Positions 1 through 9,535 are shown, numbered from the stretch's first letter. The stretch: DNA of 34,008 nucleotides from Geofilum rhodophaeum (GCF_002210225.1 NZ_MWUJ01000024.1:1-34008), one strand, 5' to 3'. Numbers and translations: made by a program. The notes: generated by a model from the letters alone, not told the origin.

Positions 1-15
1 TTAGTAGATGAGTGG

Positions 16-53
16 ACGGCGACAAGGGAACAACCTTTGTCGCCGTTCTTTTT
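16..53 (+). terminator. Intrinsic terminator at the left edge
   Basis: Bases 16-25 (ACGGCGACAA) pair perfectly with 37-46 (TTGTCGCCGT), and a T-rich tail (47-53) follows. The orientation suits a rightward gene ending just left of the window, probably host DNA or the distal end of a circular phage genome. It would insulate the integrase from upstream readthrough. A second short hairpin (54-68) follows directly. Confidence 0.7.
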
Positions 54-68
54 CCCGCTATTTGCGGG
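54..68. repeat. Short inverted repeat near the presumed attachment end
   Basis: CCCGC, loop TATTT, GCGGG: a perfect 5-bp stem right after the terminator. Integrases usually lie next to their att site, so the boundary is expected somewhere in about 1-150. No second copy of this sequence was found in the window, so the core site is not identified. Confidence 0.35.
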
Positions 69-150
69 GTGTAGGTGGATTGTTGATAAATAAACAGGTT
101 GGTGGTTCTTGCTTTTTATGGTTGTTTTAGCCTATTTTGAACTACTGAAT

Positions 151-171
151 TTAGTTATTTCTTAGTTATTT
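151..171. repeat. Tandem direct repeat ahead of the integrase
   Basis: TTAGTTATTT occurs twice (151-160 and 162-171), separated by one base, ending 2 bases before the integrase ATG. An 11-bp period puts both copies on nearly the same helix face. It could be an arm-type integrase site, a regulator site, or chance in AT-rich DNA. Confidence 0.4.
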
Positions 172-173
172 TT

Positions 174-1367
174 ATGGCAACTGCAAGGCTTGTTTTACGT
201 CGCTCTACCAACAAGGAAGGTTTATACCCTATTGTTGTTTTAATCTCCCACAAGGGGACAAACACAGAGATAGCGACCAAGGTTGCGATTGAAAAGAAGT
301 ATTGGGACAATGGAAGGATAAAGAGGGGGTGCCCACAAGTTGATAACGTGAGGGAGGCAAACACGAAGCTGTCTATTAAGCTTAATGACGTTCATTACTT
401 TTTGGATGTATTGGAAGAGAAAAGACGGCTGGATAGTATGACCGCAAAGCAGATATCTGATTTTGTGAAGAAAGGCGGGAAAGCGCATTCTGACCGGAGC
501 TTCGTTGATTATTTTGAAGAGTACATACCTCAGATTGATAATGAGGGGACACGCGAAAAGTATGTTTACACCCTGAAGGTTTTAAAGAAGTATTCTCCAA
601 CTCTATTTCTTAGTGAAATAAATAAGCCTTGGTTGTATCGATTTAAAGAATGGAGAATGCAGCAAGTGACCCCAGCCACCGTGAACATGGATTTGAGAAA
701 CATTCGGGCATTGATAAACCGAGCTATTGACGTGGATGAGATAGTAGGGCAAGAAGTGTACCCGTTTCGGAAGTTCGAGTTTTGCAAATTAGAGCCACGT
801 AATTTAAGGCTACCCGTAGAAACGATACAAGCGATAAGGGATATTGATTTGCCCCGCGAAACAGATAGGAACGCGCGCGATTTCTTTATGCTGTCGTTTT
901 ATTTTATAGGCATTAACAACGTAGACTTATTTAACCTTGAACCGATGGAAGGGGGCAGGGTTGAGTACGTGCGTAAAAAAACCTCAAAAAGGTATTCAAT
1001 CAAAGTTGAGCCTGAAGCATTGGAGATAATAAATAGGCATAGGGGCAAACGGTCGTTTTTAGATTTTACAGAAAGATATTCCCGCCCCAACACGGTCAAC
1101 AAAATGATAAACTACTATTTAAAACGAATTGGGGGCCTTGAAGAGATAAACGTCCCTGACCTTGTAATGTATCATGCCCGGCACAGCTGGGCCGGTATTG
1201 CAGCACGTAAACCCATAGGTGCAAGTAAACCGTTAATCGCACAGGCTTTAGGGCACGGGCGACTAACGGTTACTGATACTTATTTTGATTATGACACTGA
1301 GTTGGTTGATGACCTAAACAGGCGGGTGCTCGATCTGCTAAAAAATGATTCTCTTAATCTTGAATAG
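174..1367 (+). CDS. int: Tyrosine site-specific integrase
   Basis: This 397-residue protein should carry out prophage integration and excision. The order is an N-terminal arm-binding region (about 1-95), a SAM-like core-binding region (about 105-200) and a catalytic domain (about 215-390). Visible catalytic residues are the HxxR box (H334, R336 in HARHSW), H361 in LGHGR and the likely nucleophile Y370 in DTYFDY. The beta-hairpin lysines are probably K269/K272. The first catalytic arginine is not where it usually lies: the segment around 243-255 reads FYFIGINNVDLFNL. The same variant is common in Bacteroidetes phage integrases, so the enzyme may still work. It is the only rightward gene at this end, and its tail overlaps the opposing 1338-1910 gene by 30 bases. 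Confidence 0.93.
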   Translation: MATARLVLRRSTNKEGLYPIVVLISHKGTNTEIATKVAIEKKYWDNGRIKRGCPQVDNVREANTKLSIKLNDVHYFLDVLEEKRRLDSMTAKQISDFVKKGGKAHSDRSFVDYFEEYIPQIDNEGTREKYVYTLKVLKKYSPTLFLSEINKPWLYRFKEWRMQQVTPATVNMDLRNIRALINRAIDVDEIVGQEVYPFRKFEFCKLEPRNLRLPVETIQAIRDIDLPRETDRNARDFFMLSFYFIGINNVDLFNLEPMEGGRVEYVRKKTSKRYSIKVEPEALEIINRHRGKRSFLDFTERYSRPNTVNKMINYYLKRIGGLEEINVPDLVMYHARHSWAGIAARKPIGASKPLIAQALGHGRLTVTDTYFDYDTELVDDLNRRVLDLLKNDSLNLE

Positions 1368-1910
1368 ATAATATCGTTCTCTTGAATCGGTCAGGATTTC
1401 ACCGCCATACATCCAGTTGTTTTTTATGGCCCCGGCTTCGGCCCCTACCAAACTCCCAGCCCCGCCTCCTATGTAGAACTGCCAGCGGTCTGGCTTATCT
1501 TTGTACTCGATTTCAGGATAAAAAACGGGGTACGGTTCGCGCACAGTACGCAACACATAAGAGGGCCGATACTCAATGTCCCGCCTTTCGATAATCCCCT
1601 TAACCCAATCCTTTATAATTAAGTGGGTGGTGTCGTTTACTATCGAGTCGATGTAAAGGTTGATATCCGGCTCAACTGGTTCAGGGGGTGGGAGGGGCCT
1701 GTCTCTGTAAATGGTTGTATCACGAAAGACGATACTGTCTTTGACAATTATCTCAGGTTTCAGATTTTTGATTGAATCCAAAACGGCTGTTGATACAAGC
1801 GTTTTTCCTGCGGGGACTGAGAATTGAGTGCAACGCTCCCCAACAAGGAAGCCAAACACGCATATCAGCAAGGCGACAATAAACGCCAAAATTGATTTTA
1901 CTGTTTTCAT
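1338..1910 (-). CDS. Membrane-anchored spanin-like protein
   Basis: A 190-residue protein with one N-terminal membrane segment (about 5-25), a stretch rich in charged residues and threonine, a proline-rich segment (about 70-80), and a C-terminal glycine-rich part (about 145-165). N-terminal anchor plus long periplasmic domain is the layout of an i-spanin (Rz-like) or of the DUF6808-type proteins of Bacteroidetes phages. Its position at the far end of the late genes fits a lysis or envelope role. No catalytic motif is visible. It overlaps the integrase end by 30 bases on the opposite strand. The spanin assignment is inference from topology and position. Confidence 0.6.
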   Translation of the reverse strand: MKTVKSILAFIVALLICVFGFLVGERCTQFSVPAGKTLVSTAVLDSIKNLKPEIIVKDSIVFRDTTIYRDRPLPPPEPVEPDINLYIDSIVNDTTHLIIKDWVKGIIERRDIEYRPSYVLRTVREPYPVFYPEIEYKDKPDRWQFYIGGGAGSLVGAEAGAIKNNWMYGGEILTDSRERYYLFKIKRIIF

Positions 1911-2410
1911 ACCTCTACAACTCCGCAGTCAACGAAGATTTTCAAGTAATCGTAATCGAGTTCCGGCAGGGCGTCGAATGGAATTTGCTTCAACTCAATA
2001 TCGGCTTCATCTTCCAGAGTTTTTTCAAAGTCCAACTGCTTTTTCTGCTCCGCTTCCAGCACCTTCTTGTACTTCTTCTCTAACTCGGCAGCGGCCTCCT
2101 CAAACTCCTCCTGATCTTTAATGATGTTGGGAAAGCCATAATCATACTTGCGCTCTCCTGTGCCGTTTTGGCCAGCGTACAGAATAATGCTGCCAGCCTC
2201 GTCCAATTCGGCGTGCCTGCTTAACAACTCCCGCTTCTCGGCCAAAAAGGCGTCGTACTTCTCCGACGGCTTGCGCAGCTCATCCAGTCCCTTGATGTAC
2301 TGGTCCAACTTCATTTCGGTTAGAATTAACGGCAGCTTGAACGCGTTGCTACCTTTTGTTTTTACGGCTGTAATAGCCTGCTTCAAAGTAAATGCTTGCT
2401 TGTTTTTCAT
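1907..2410 (-). CDS. Coiled-coil phage protein resembling DUF1617
   Basis: A 167-residue acidic protein with heptad-like charged helices (about 40-70 and 105-135) and the ending typical of the siphovirus DUF1617 family, where an I-x-L-x-x-L-like segment precedes a short hydrophobic C-terminus (ELDYDYLKIFVDCGVV). DUF1617 genes usually follow tail-fibre genes, which is its place here. Its function is unknown; tail-tip assembly or fibre chaperoning is possible. Its end overlaps the start of the membrane protein gene (1910) by ATGA. Confidence 0.6.
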   Translation of the reverse strand: MKNKQAFTLKQAITAVKTKGSNAFKLPLILTEMKLDQYIKGLDELRKPSEKYDAFLAEKRELLSRHAELDEAGSIILYAGQNGTGERKYDYGFPNIIKDQEEFEEAAAELEKKYKKVLEAEQKKQLDFEKTLEDEADIELKQIPFDALPELDYDYLKIFVDCGVVEV

Positions 2411-2427
2411 AGTGTTGCTGTATTTGG

Positions 2428-5400
2428 TTAAACTACTTTAACAAATCCATTTGCATCTTTGTACAACGTGCCGGATGGTGTCCCCGACGGAACACTTGAC
2501 CAGTACGGTATTGGCAGGCGGGCGCGTGTCTGGCTTATCTCCGCCCCAACGTTAAACGGGTAGCCTGTTTGCAGCACCCGAATCCTGCCATTTCGCGCCT
2601 CTATATTTCCATTCGGACCATCGAGTGCAAGGGTGGCTGTGCTGCCTTTAACTTCGATAGTCCCCTCCAGAATGTCGGTTTTGCGGGTGCTACCGCCGCC
2701 TAAAAAAATGCCCGCCGGGTCACTTGGTCCAGTTGTTTTTGGCGCGATATAAACAGGCGCATCCGTGTGTGCATAGCCACGTGTCCAAAGACCTTCAATA
2801 AGTTGGTATATGCCCCCTGTGGTCACGCCAAAATCAAAGCCTCCGATATGGTTTTCAGCACCGAAGGAAAACACCGTATTTCCAGACTTCTTCCCCTGGA
2901 TCCCCCACGCGTGGGAGCCGTCGTGAAACATCTGCACATAGTTTCCACGCCACATCCCGTTATCCCCTGCCGATGCGTCCCACCCGTCGGGACCATTGTG
3001 CAATATAAAGCGCTTGCGCTCTCCATCCATCTCGATGCCTCCCTCATAACCAGCAGGGAAGGTGAGGTTTGGGTCTCTCTCGTCGTACATCTTGTTGTTT
3101 TTGTACAACCTATCATCGAATTGCCATCCCCCTATCTGGTTAGTACTGCCGAGTTGGAAAACACCAACTCCATTTTTTCGCCCAAACAGCCCCCAATCAT
3201 TCGCATTTGTGTACCACATCTGTATGCGGGAGTCTGTAAACACGCTGCTATCCATCGACGTAGCGGAGACCATAAACCCAACGGTCGCCGCCTCTTTAAA
3301 CATTGCTACCCGGCGTGACGAGTCTATCAATCTGCTCGCCTGTATGTCGAAGCCCCCAACCTTCCCCTTATCAAAATTAAGCGTCAGCCCCTCTACGTGC
3401 CCCGCTTTTATCCCCGCTGCTACGATGTCGGTAACTTCCAACAGGGCGGTTCTGACCTTGTTACCTGTTATAAGGGTTTCGTTTATGCTTTCAAGTTGTG
3501 CCAGCCCGAGAGTGTCTTCTACCCGTGTTGTGATGCTTGTTATCCCTGCTTCCACATCTTCGGGTGCGGGGGTCCAGTCGGTGGCACGGTTGCCGAGTTC
3601 AAGTTTAACGTGCCTATCTCCGTTAATTACTTGCAGGTAGCTCGAGTCTCCGCCAGCCATCCTAACGCCAATATCAAGCAGACCGGTTGAGTCAGTTGTA
3701 ACCGTGCGAGGCTCACCGACAGCTACGCCATTGACCAATGAGCTCATCGGAGTCCCTGAAATGTCGAAAAACAGGTCGCATGCGCCGCTGGATTGCGTGT
3801 GTATATCCGTGGTGCTAAGCGTGTACTGTGTATTTGGCTTGCCCTGAAAAGTCCAGGTAACAAGAACATTTTGAATAGCTACAACATATTCGTTTTCAAA
3901 ATCAGTTATTGCAAAGTAGTTCCTTCCCCCCACCTGCACGGCATCTACATCTGCCTTGGTGGCTGCGTTGCCGCCTGTAACGGTTATTTGACCTTTGATG
4001 TTTAGCTGCCCGTTTTCGTACTCCATGTATTGACCTGCCTTTGTCAAGTCGCCAACAAGCAGTTTACCAGTCAAAAAGCTGTTTTCGGAATACACACCCC
4101 ACCCCTCTGCATTGGAGATGCCGTTAAGGTTTCCGCTTTGGTAGTGCAAGGTGTAGTTTTCGGGATTGTCAGGGCTGTTAATCCAAGTGCTCACCCTGCT
4201 GTAAGGGCTGCCTTGCTGGTCCAACACGGTGCGCTCAATAACCCCGCTGCCAGGCGTGCCGTAATCCAAAATCATAGAGCCGGCGTAAACCGTTTGCCCC
4301 GTAGCCCCTCCGCTGTTGACTATTATTGTGTAGCGCTGCACATTGGCGGTAGTGCTCACATAGCTGGTCACGGTTGCCCAGATGTTTTTAATCAATAACC
4401 CACCATTGGAGCGGTCGAACAATCGCAGCAAAAGCCTATCGCCAACCGCAAAAACTTGGAAGCCCGGAAAGCCCTCCAATTCCTCTACGTAGATTGTCGA
4501 TGTCGCCCCGTCGGCGGTTGTTGCCCAGTTTTGCGCCAATTTAGCCACTGATTTTGTGAGTACATCGCTGCCCACAAGAGCCTGCGAAATGTCCGCCGTA
4601 AATGCCTTTGCCTGTAATTCGCCTGTAAAAATGTGCCGAAAGTCTGCCTGCCCCTGCGGTGTTACCCGCCAGCCTTGCATTTGTGACACGAAGTTGCTTG
4701 TGCCTGTATTGCCGCCAAAGGTGGCGGCCTGTGCTACCGATAACGCGTTTTGCAGGGTAGCGGCCTGTGCTACGGATAACGTGCCAGAAAGCGCAGCGTT
4801 AACGGCTGTGAGGTTGCCTGTGAAAAGGCCATTACCTGCAACGTGGAGGCGTTCGGTGGCAGTCTCAACCCCGATGCCTACACCGCCCTGCCTTATGGAA
4901 AATGTATTTGTTACAGCTGTATCCCCATCTGGCCTAAACAACCAAATTCCAGGCCCTCCGCTTTCGGGACTAACCACCCACGCATTATTGCCTGTGTCGC
5001 GCACACGAATTGACCCTGTGTACAGATTTCTGTTTACCCCCGAGCCTATGCGTAAATCATTATTAAAAGTCCACGCCCCCGTCACCACAGCGTCCTCCGT
5101 CTTCCGTGGATAATCCCCCGCCGCATAGCCGCCCAGCCGTGCAGCATTATAAGCCGTAGCACTATTTTCCACCCACGTTTTTAAAGCGTAATCCGTAGCG
5201 GGTAGGCCGCCAAGTTTCGGGTTGTAAGCCTCGGTAAACAGCCTGTCGCCCCCTGCCTTCCAGATGCCGTTAACGTCGTACACAAGCCTGCTCACCTCGC
5301 TGCTGGTGTCTTTGTCGTAAATCACCAACCCACTGTCAACCGTGGCCCCGTCCTGCTTCCTGTTTACCTGTATGCGGGCATCCTCCACCACAAGCTGCTG

Positions 5401-8400
5401 AGCCAGCCATTGGTTTACTTGGCCGTGGATAATCAGGTCTTTTACATTAAAATCCTGCGCCCCATCACCTGCAAGTTTAGCAAAGCGACCATCAGATGTC
5501 GTTTTGTCGTAGTAGTTTACTTTTTGAGCATAGCGGTTGTCTGAGTCCGTTTTATTGTAATAGGCCGATTGCAGGTCATTTATAAGCACATAGTTTGTTA
5601 AGTCTGCCGTGATTGTGTTGATGTCATTTGCCGTTGCAACTTCATAGCCATTATGCATCCAAATGCCTGCCGAGCGAATAAAGGCCCCAGAGTCCTCCCC
5701 GTCAATTCTAAAATAGCGATTTGTGGCCCAAACAGTCTGAAATCCACTTGTTGTAAGCTCGGTAACCCCAACAGATGGATAAAACGAAGACAGCGCGCCC
5801 ATTGAGTGCTTATAGTCAATCGCCCAATCTGTTTTTGTCTCCCAGTAGTATTTCCACAGGTAGTCATTTGACCATCTCTGGTAAGTCAAGTCCCCTTGCA
5901 AATTCACGTCCAGCTTCCAGTAAGCATATATGCAATCCTGACTTGAAAATGCGGTCTTAATTGTAATAGGGTAGAAGTCATTACCGGTTCGCTTGTCGGA
6001 CCTCTCTATTGTTACAGCAGGTGCCGCTTTCGTACCGAGTACTTTAGTTACACCCCCGGCAGTAACTCCGTACAAAGTTGCCACAGCCGAAACCTTCAGG
6101 GCTGCTTGCAGCTTATATGTTTCTCCATTTGCAGACCCTCCGGAATGATACACGTTAAAAAGGTATCGCAAATCAACTGAATAGTTTTTACCTGCCTCAA
6201 TCGATATCCTATTACCCCCTGTCGGCACATTTACACTCGTCAACCCCTTTGCCGATGTACTTCTGCCCATATAAATAGGGGGTAAATTTACGCCACCCGT
6301 AGCCCTGGTCTGAACAGAAGTTAAGCTTGTGGTAAGTTCATTAGAGTTGACGGTTGTGCGATAGGTGCCAGATGTCCCCCCGGCCAACAACAAGTAAGGG
6401 GTTAGGCTCCCAGCCTTCATATTTACAGACGAAACCCCGAAACCTTCAGCCTTGTTTTCAATCGCAATCTCATACTCCGAAGGGTTGATGTAAATACCTT
6501 TCCCTTCCTCATTCTCGCTTTTCAGAACGGTGTCAACCTCAAAGGCCCCAACGCGACCTTTCTCTAAATTGAAATTGGTCGCGTTTATTTCTTCTGCAAA
6601 CAACCCGGTAACATCAATCCTCGACGCGTCAATGGTCCCCGCCTTAATCCTGCCCCCGTCAATCTCTGCTTCATTTAAAACCCACTCATAAACACCCACA
6701 GAGACCTCAGTATAAACATACTCTTCGATACCGTCTGTAAGTATTTTTGCCCAAATGTCGTCTACGTGTTTTTGCTTTTCCTCCAAAGTCGTCCACGAAA
6801 CGGAAGGGTCAGTCCCTTGTGTATATCGGCTGTTTTTTGTGTTAACTACATTCTCAACTAACTGACCATTCGTAAATGTGAAAGCCCCCCTTATCTCACC
6901 AGTCTGAAGGTTTATCATTATCCCTGACTGGTCGTTTTGAATAATGCCGGTTGTGATATTGTTCCCGGAAAGTAACGTATAGCCGTAAACAGTTGTAAGT
7001 GTGCGTGCATTGTCCTTTACAGACGAAATTATCCCGACGGGGAAATGATAATAACCCGGCACATCATCAACGCCTATCTTGGTTAACGATACTGTAAATA
7101 CCGCCCCTGTATTCACCTTTGAACACTGGGCATATAGATAGTATGCTCCGCTGTTTGACAGGGCAACATCAAAGGCTCCAATATTCCAAATGCTGCCAGC
7201 GTCGCCCTCAAAGGCATCGTGCGCCAACACTCCGGCGGTCGCCCCAAAAGAATCTGGGTTGCCGCCCTTGTTCACCTCAAAGAACGAATCAACTTGAAAT
7301 TGACCTTCAGGGCTTCCAATTAAAGCGACTTCGGCCCTCAATGTATCAACCATCCCGGCAACTTCTTCCACATCCCTCCAGTTCCTCCTACTTCGTGCAG
7401 GGTCAAATAGCTTACTCTGCCTTGCTGCTTTCTTGGTTTCAAGTGTGTCAGCAAGTAACAGCTCTATGCGGGTAGGTTCAATAACATCGGACAATGCAAC
7501 CTGATAAACCCACGGGTCAATTACATCTCTTGTAAAGGTCTTTACCCGGACTTCTTTGTCAACACCAATTTTGGAATCTTTGATATACAAATAGTCCCCA
7601 GCATCCAAAAAGTTCACCTCGAACCCGGGGCCTGAAAACATAGACTTTAAGAAAAACCGGTCAAGCTCAAGGGCGTACTCCACACGCGGCTGGTCGTTCT
7701 GACTTAAGTATTCTTGTGCCCGCGCCAACAGTTCGGCCTCAGCTGCCTGTATGTAAGAATCCGGCATAATAATGTCCAGAATCACATACTTGTCACCTGT
7801 CTTTATTTGAAATGCTGCGCTGTCAGGGTTGGGGAATTGAAGCCCTCTTTCATCTTTGAAGGGCTTCAATTTGAATGTCTTTGTTGAATGATTATAAGCA
7901 GTTAGCTCAAATTCATAACCGGCCAGCGCACCAGTATTGAAATGAATCTTTGCAGACTGTCCAGCAATCAGCCACTTTGTTCCATTACTGTCAGTTTCAG
8001 CCAAATCAAAGTCCATTGATGAATCCGTGAACTCCAATATGTCACTTGCATTGATGGCCGATACAGTACCTTCACGGTGCGGGAAAATGTCTTCAAATAT
8101 CTTTGACCCTTCGATAACCCCGAACGATGCAACAGAAGGGCTGTCAATGTATGATTCTGTATTTGCTGCAATCCTTAACCGCAAAGCGTTATCCCGGTAC
8201 CCGGCCTTTACATTTCTATCTGAGCCCTCAACGTATAACCTTGTTACGATGTTCTTTGAATCTACATTGGTGCGGGTTAAAGAGTAAAGCCCTTTGCCTT
8301 TCCCGTATTCAAGGTTTAGGGGTAGGGTGTCCCCAACAGCCCCAAGGTTTATTGTTTTAACCCCTCCGATTGTCTTTATCTCGTATTCAAGCCCGAACTC

Positions 8401-8895
8401 AGAGCACACCCTGTTCAGAGCAAGCAGACAGTTTTCCGAGGTGAAAGAAAGGGTTTTGGCATCGGTGGCAGGGAAGGAACCAATGGCCCAAACGCCCTGC
8501 CCAAATGCCCGTTCAAGATTGTATTGTAATACAGTCAAAAAGGCCTCCGCTGTGCCGGTTAAAGGGAAGTCACTGGTAGGGTTAAAGCCGGAATAATCAG
8601 CGCTGCGATAAACCACTTTTGTCAGCTCGTAGTTTACCCCTTCAAAAACCAGGTTGTACTCAAAGGTATTTTCGCCAATCCTTTGAGGTTCTCCAAGCGT
8701 GTTTAAAGTGTACTTTCGCCCAAAGACTTCAATCCAGTCCCCGATAAGGAAGTTGATATAACCAACGCTTTGAACGGTCATTGCAACCGTATCTTCACCC
8801 ATCAAAGTACGGGTCTGAACCGCGCTTGTAATCTTTGAGTTTTCGGAAGGTAAATTGTAGTTACTGTTGTCTGCTCTTGTTACAATGAGTTCCAT
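2428..8895 (-). CDS. Tail-tip hub fused to a long receptor-binding fibre
   Basis: At 2155 residues this is the largest protein in the window. Residues 1 to about 490 look like the Tal/gp27-type hub that caps the tail tube. A linker follows with the phrase IDGGRIKAGTIDASRIDVTG (about 755), common in siphophage tail-tip proteins. The rest is fibre-like: a YNKTDSDNRYA motif near 1111, duplicated LSVAQAAT segments near 1371 and 1384, GGRNYF near 1657, and two related units ending in IGGWQF (about 1921) and IGGFDF (about 2012). KGRVGAFEV (about 774) and KGKVGGFDI (about 1839) also look related. There is no S74-type self-cleaving chaperone at the C-terminus. Its start overlaps the distal tail gene by 16 bases. 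Likely role: host recognition. Confidence 0.85.
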   Translation of the reverse strand: MELIVTRADNSNYNLPSENSKITSAVQTRTLMGEDTVAMTVQSVGYINFLIGDWIEVFGRKYTLNTLGEPQRIGENTFEYNLVFEGVNYELTKVVYRSADYSGFNPTSDFPLTGTAEAFLTVLQYNLERAFGQGVWAIGSFPATDAKTLSFTSENCLLALNRVCSEFGLEYEIKTIGGVKTINLGAVGDTLPLNLEYGKGKGLYSLTRTNVDSKNIVTRLYVEGSDRNVKAGYRDNALRLRIAANTESYIDSPSVASFGVIEGSKIFEDIFPHREGTVSAINASDILEFTDSSMDFDLAETDSNGTKWLIAGQSAKIHFNTGALAGYEFELTAYNHSTKTFKLKPFKDERGLQFPNPDSAAFQIKTGDKYVILDIIMPDSYIQAAEAELLARAQEYLSQNDQPRVEYALELDRFFLKSMFSGPGFEVNFLDAGDYLYIKDSKIGVDKEVRVKTFTRDVIDPWVYQVALSDVIEPTRIELLLADTLETKKAARQSKLFDPARSRRNWRDVEEVAGMVDTLRAEVALIGSPEGQFQVDSFFEVNKGGNPDSFGATAGVLAHDAFEGDAGSIWNIGAFDVALSNSGAYYLYAQCSKVNTGAVFTVSLTKIGVDDVPGYYHFPVGIISSVKDNARTLTTVYGYTLLSGNNITTGIIQNDQSGIMINLQTGEIRGAFTFTNGQLVENVVNTKNSRYTQGTDPSVSWTTLEEKQKHVDDIWAKILTDGIEEYVYTEVSVGVYEWVLNEAEIDGGRIKAGTIDASRIDVTGLFAEEINATNFNLEKGRVGAFEVDTVLKSENEEGKGIYINPSEYEIAIENKAEGFGVSSVNMKAGSLTPYLLLAGGTSGTYRTTVNSNELTTSLTSVQTRATGGVNLPPIYMGRSTSAKGLTSVNVPTGGNRISIEAGKNYSVDLRYLFNVYHSGGSANGETYKLQAALKVSAVATLYGVTAGGVTKVLGTKAAPAVTIERSDKRTGNDFYPITIKTAFSSQDCIYAYWKLDVNLQGDLTYQRWSNDYLWKYYWETKTDWAIDYKHSMGALSSFYPSVGVTELTTSGFQTVWATNRYFRIDGEDSGAFIRSAGIWMHNGYEVATANDINTITADLTNYVLINDLQSAYYNKTDSDNRYAQKVNYYDKTTSDGRFAKLAGDGAQDFNVKDLIIHGQVNQWLAQQLVVEDARIQVNRKQDGATVDSGLVIYDKDTSSEVSRLVYDVNGIWKAGGDRLFTEAYNPKLGGLPATDYALKTWVENSATAYNAARLGGYAAGDYPRKTEDAVVTGAWTFNNDLRIGSGVNRNLYTGSIRVRDTGNNAWVVSPESGGPGIWLFRPDGDTAVTNTFSIRQGGVGIGVETATERLHVAGNGLFTGNLTAVNAALSGTLSVAQAATLQNALSVAQAATFGGNTGTSNFVSQMQGWRVTPQGQADFRHIFTGELQAKAFTADISQALVGSDVLTKSVAKLAQNWATTADGATSTIYVEELEGFPGFQVFAVGDRLLLRLFDRSNGGLLIKNIWATVTSYVSTTANVQRYTIIVNSGGATGQTVYAGSMILDYGTPGSGVIERTVLDQQGSPYSRVSTWINSPDNPENYTLHYQSGNLNGISNAEGWGVYSENSFLTGKLLVGDLTKAGQYMEYENGQLNIKGQITVTGGNAATKADVDAVQVGGRNYFAITDFENEYVVAIQNVLVTWTFQGKPNTQYTLSTTDIHTQSSGACDLFFDISGTPMSSLVNGVAVGEPRTVTTDSTGLLDIGVRMAGGDSSYLQVINGDRHVKLELGNRATDWTPAPEDVEAGITSITTRVEDTLGLAQLESINETLITGNKVRTALLEVTDIVAAGIKAGHVEGLTLNFDKGKVGGFDIQASRLIDSSRRVAMFKEAATVGFMVSATSMDSSVFTDSRIQMWYTNANDWGLFGRKNGVGVFQLGSTNQIGGWQFDDRLYKNNKMYDERDPNLTFPAGYEGGIEMDGERKRFILHNGPDGWDASAGDNGMWRGNYVQMFHDGSHAWGIQGKKSGNTVFSFGAENHIGGFDFGVTTGGIYQLIEGLWTRGYAHTDAPVYIAPKTTGPSDPAGIFLGGGSTRKTDILEGTIEVKGSTATLALDGPNGNIEARNGRIRVLQTGYPFNVGAEISQTRARLPIPYWSSVPSGTPSGTLYKDANGFVKVV

Positions 8896-9524
8896 ACCAG
8901 CGTTGCATTTGTTGTTATAGCGCTAATTTCGTCAATCACACCTGAGATTACCGGGTAAAAGGTTCCAGCATTCGTATAATCGTGAGAAAGTGCAATATTT
9001 TCCCCGCGCCCCGTCGTGCTGGTCCCGTCACCCCATTGTATTGTGACAAGCTTTTCAGAAGTTAAAGTAAATGATACTTGCATTGACCCGGTTGCGGCTG
9101 TATAGCTATACACTTTCTTTATTGGGTCAGGCTCAATTAGTGTCAGCGTAAACTGCCCGATATTAACGCCACCCCTCCAAACCTTCTTGACGGAGACAGC
9201 ACCCTGCCGATAAACATCGTAAACAAGCGGCTTGACTTCTCCGGTGTCAACCATCAATCTATGTAATCCGGGCTTTGATAGCTCATTGAAAAACTCGGTA
9301 AGCTTTTGAACAGAATCCGACTTACTGATTGCAGTCGCAAAGCATTCCAGCGTTATTTCACGCGACCGGTATCGTGGGGCCGACAAATCGACCTGCTGAC
9401 CGTGGTAGTCTGGCCAGTCCAATGCAACAGGCTCTTTTAGCTCCAAAGCATCTAAAAAGCCTCTGCTGTCAGATACATAAACCCCGTATTGTGCAAAATC
9501 AACACCATTCAAATAGTATTTCAT
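8880..9524 (-). CDS. Distal tail (Dit-like) protein with a PKD-like domain
   Basis: A 214-residue protein between the tape measure and tail-tip genes, the usual position for Dit, the baseplate hub ring. Residues 1 to about 130 read as a Dit-type N-terminal domain (opening MKYYLNGVDF, ending in a QFTLTLIEPDP strand). Residues about 145-214 resemble an Ig/PKD domain with a WGDGT turn near 168 and a SHDYTNAG segment near 184. PKD-like domains on baseplates often bind host-surface sugars, which is inference here. Eleven bases separate it from the tape measure gene. Confidence 0.75.
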   Translation of the reverse strand: MKYYLNGVDFAQYGVYVSDSRGFLDALELKEPVALDWPDYHGQQVDLSAPRYRSREITLECFATAISKSDSVQKLTEFFNELSKPGLHRLMVDTGEVKPLVYDVYRQGAVSVKKVWRGGVNIGQFTLTLIEPDPIKKVYSYTAATGSMQVSFTLTSEKLVTIQWGDGTSTTGRGENIALSHDYTNAGTFYPVISGVIDEISAITTNATLVWNSL

Positions 9525-9535
9525 GTCAGTCTTTT

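Noticed and set aside
120-150. Possible integrase promoter around CCTATTTTGAAC
   Set aside because: One base short of the TAnnTTTG consensus and no TTTG at the right distance.
2767-3640. Two long rightward open frames (183 and 192 codons) opposite the tail-fibre gene
   Set aside because: They mirror codon structure of the fibre gene on the opposite strand, have no recognisable domains and no spacing consistent with an operon.
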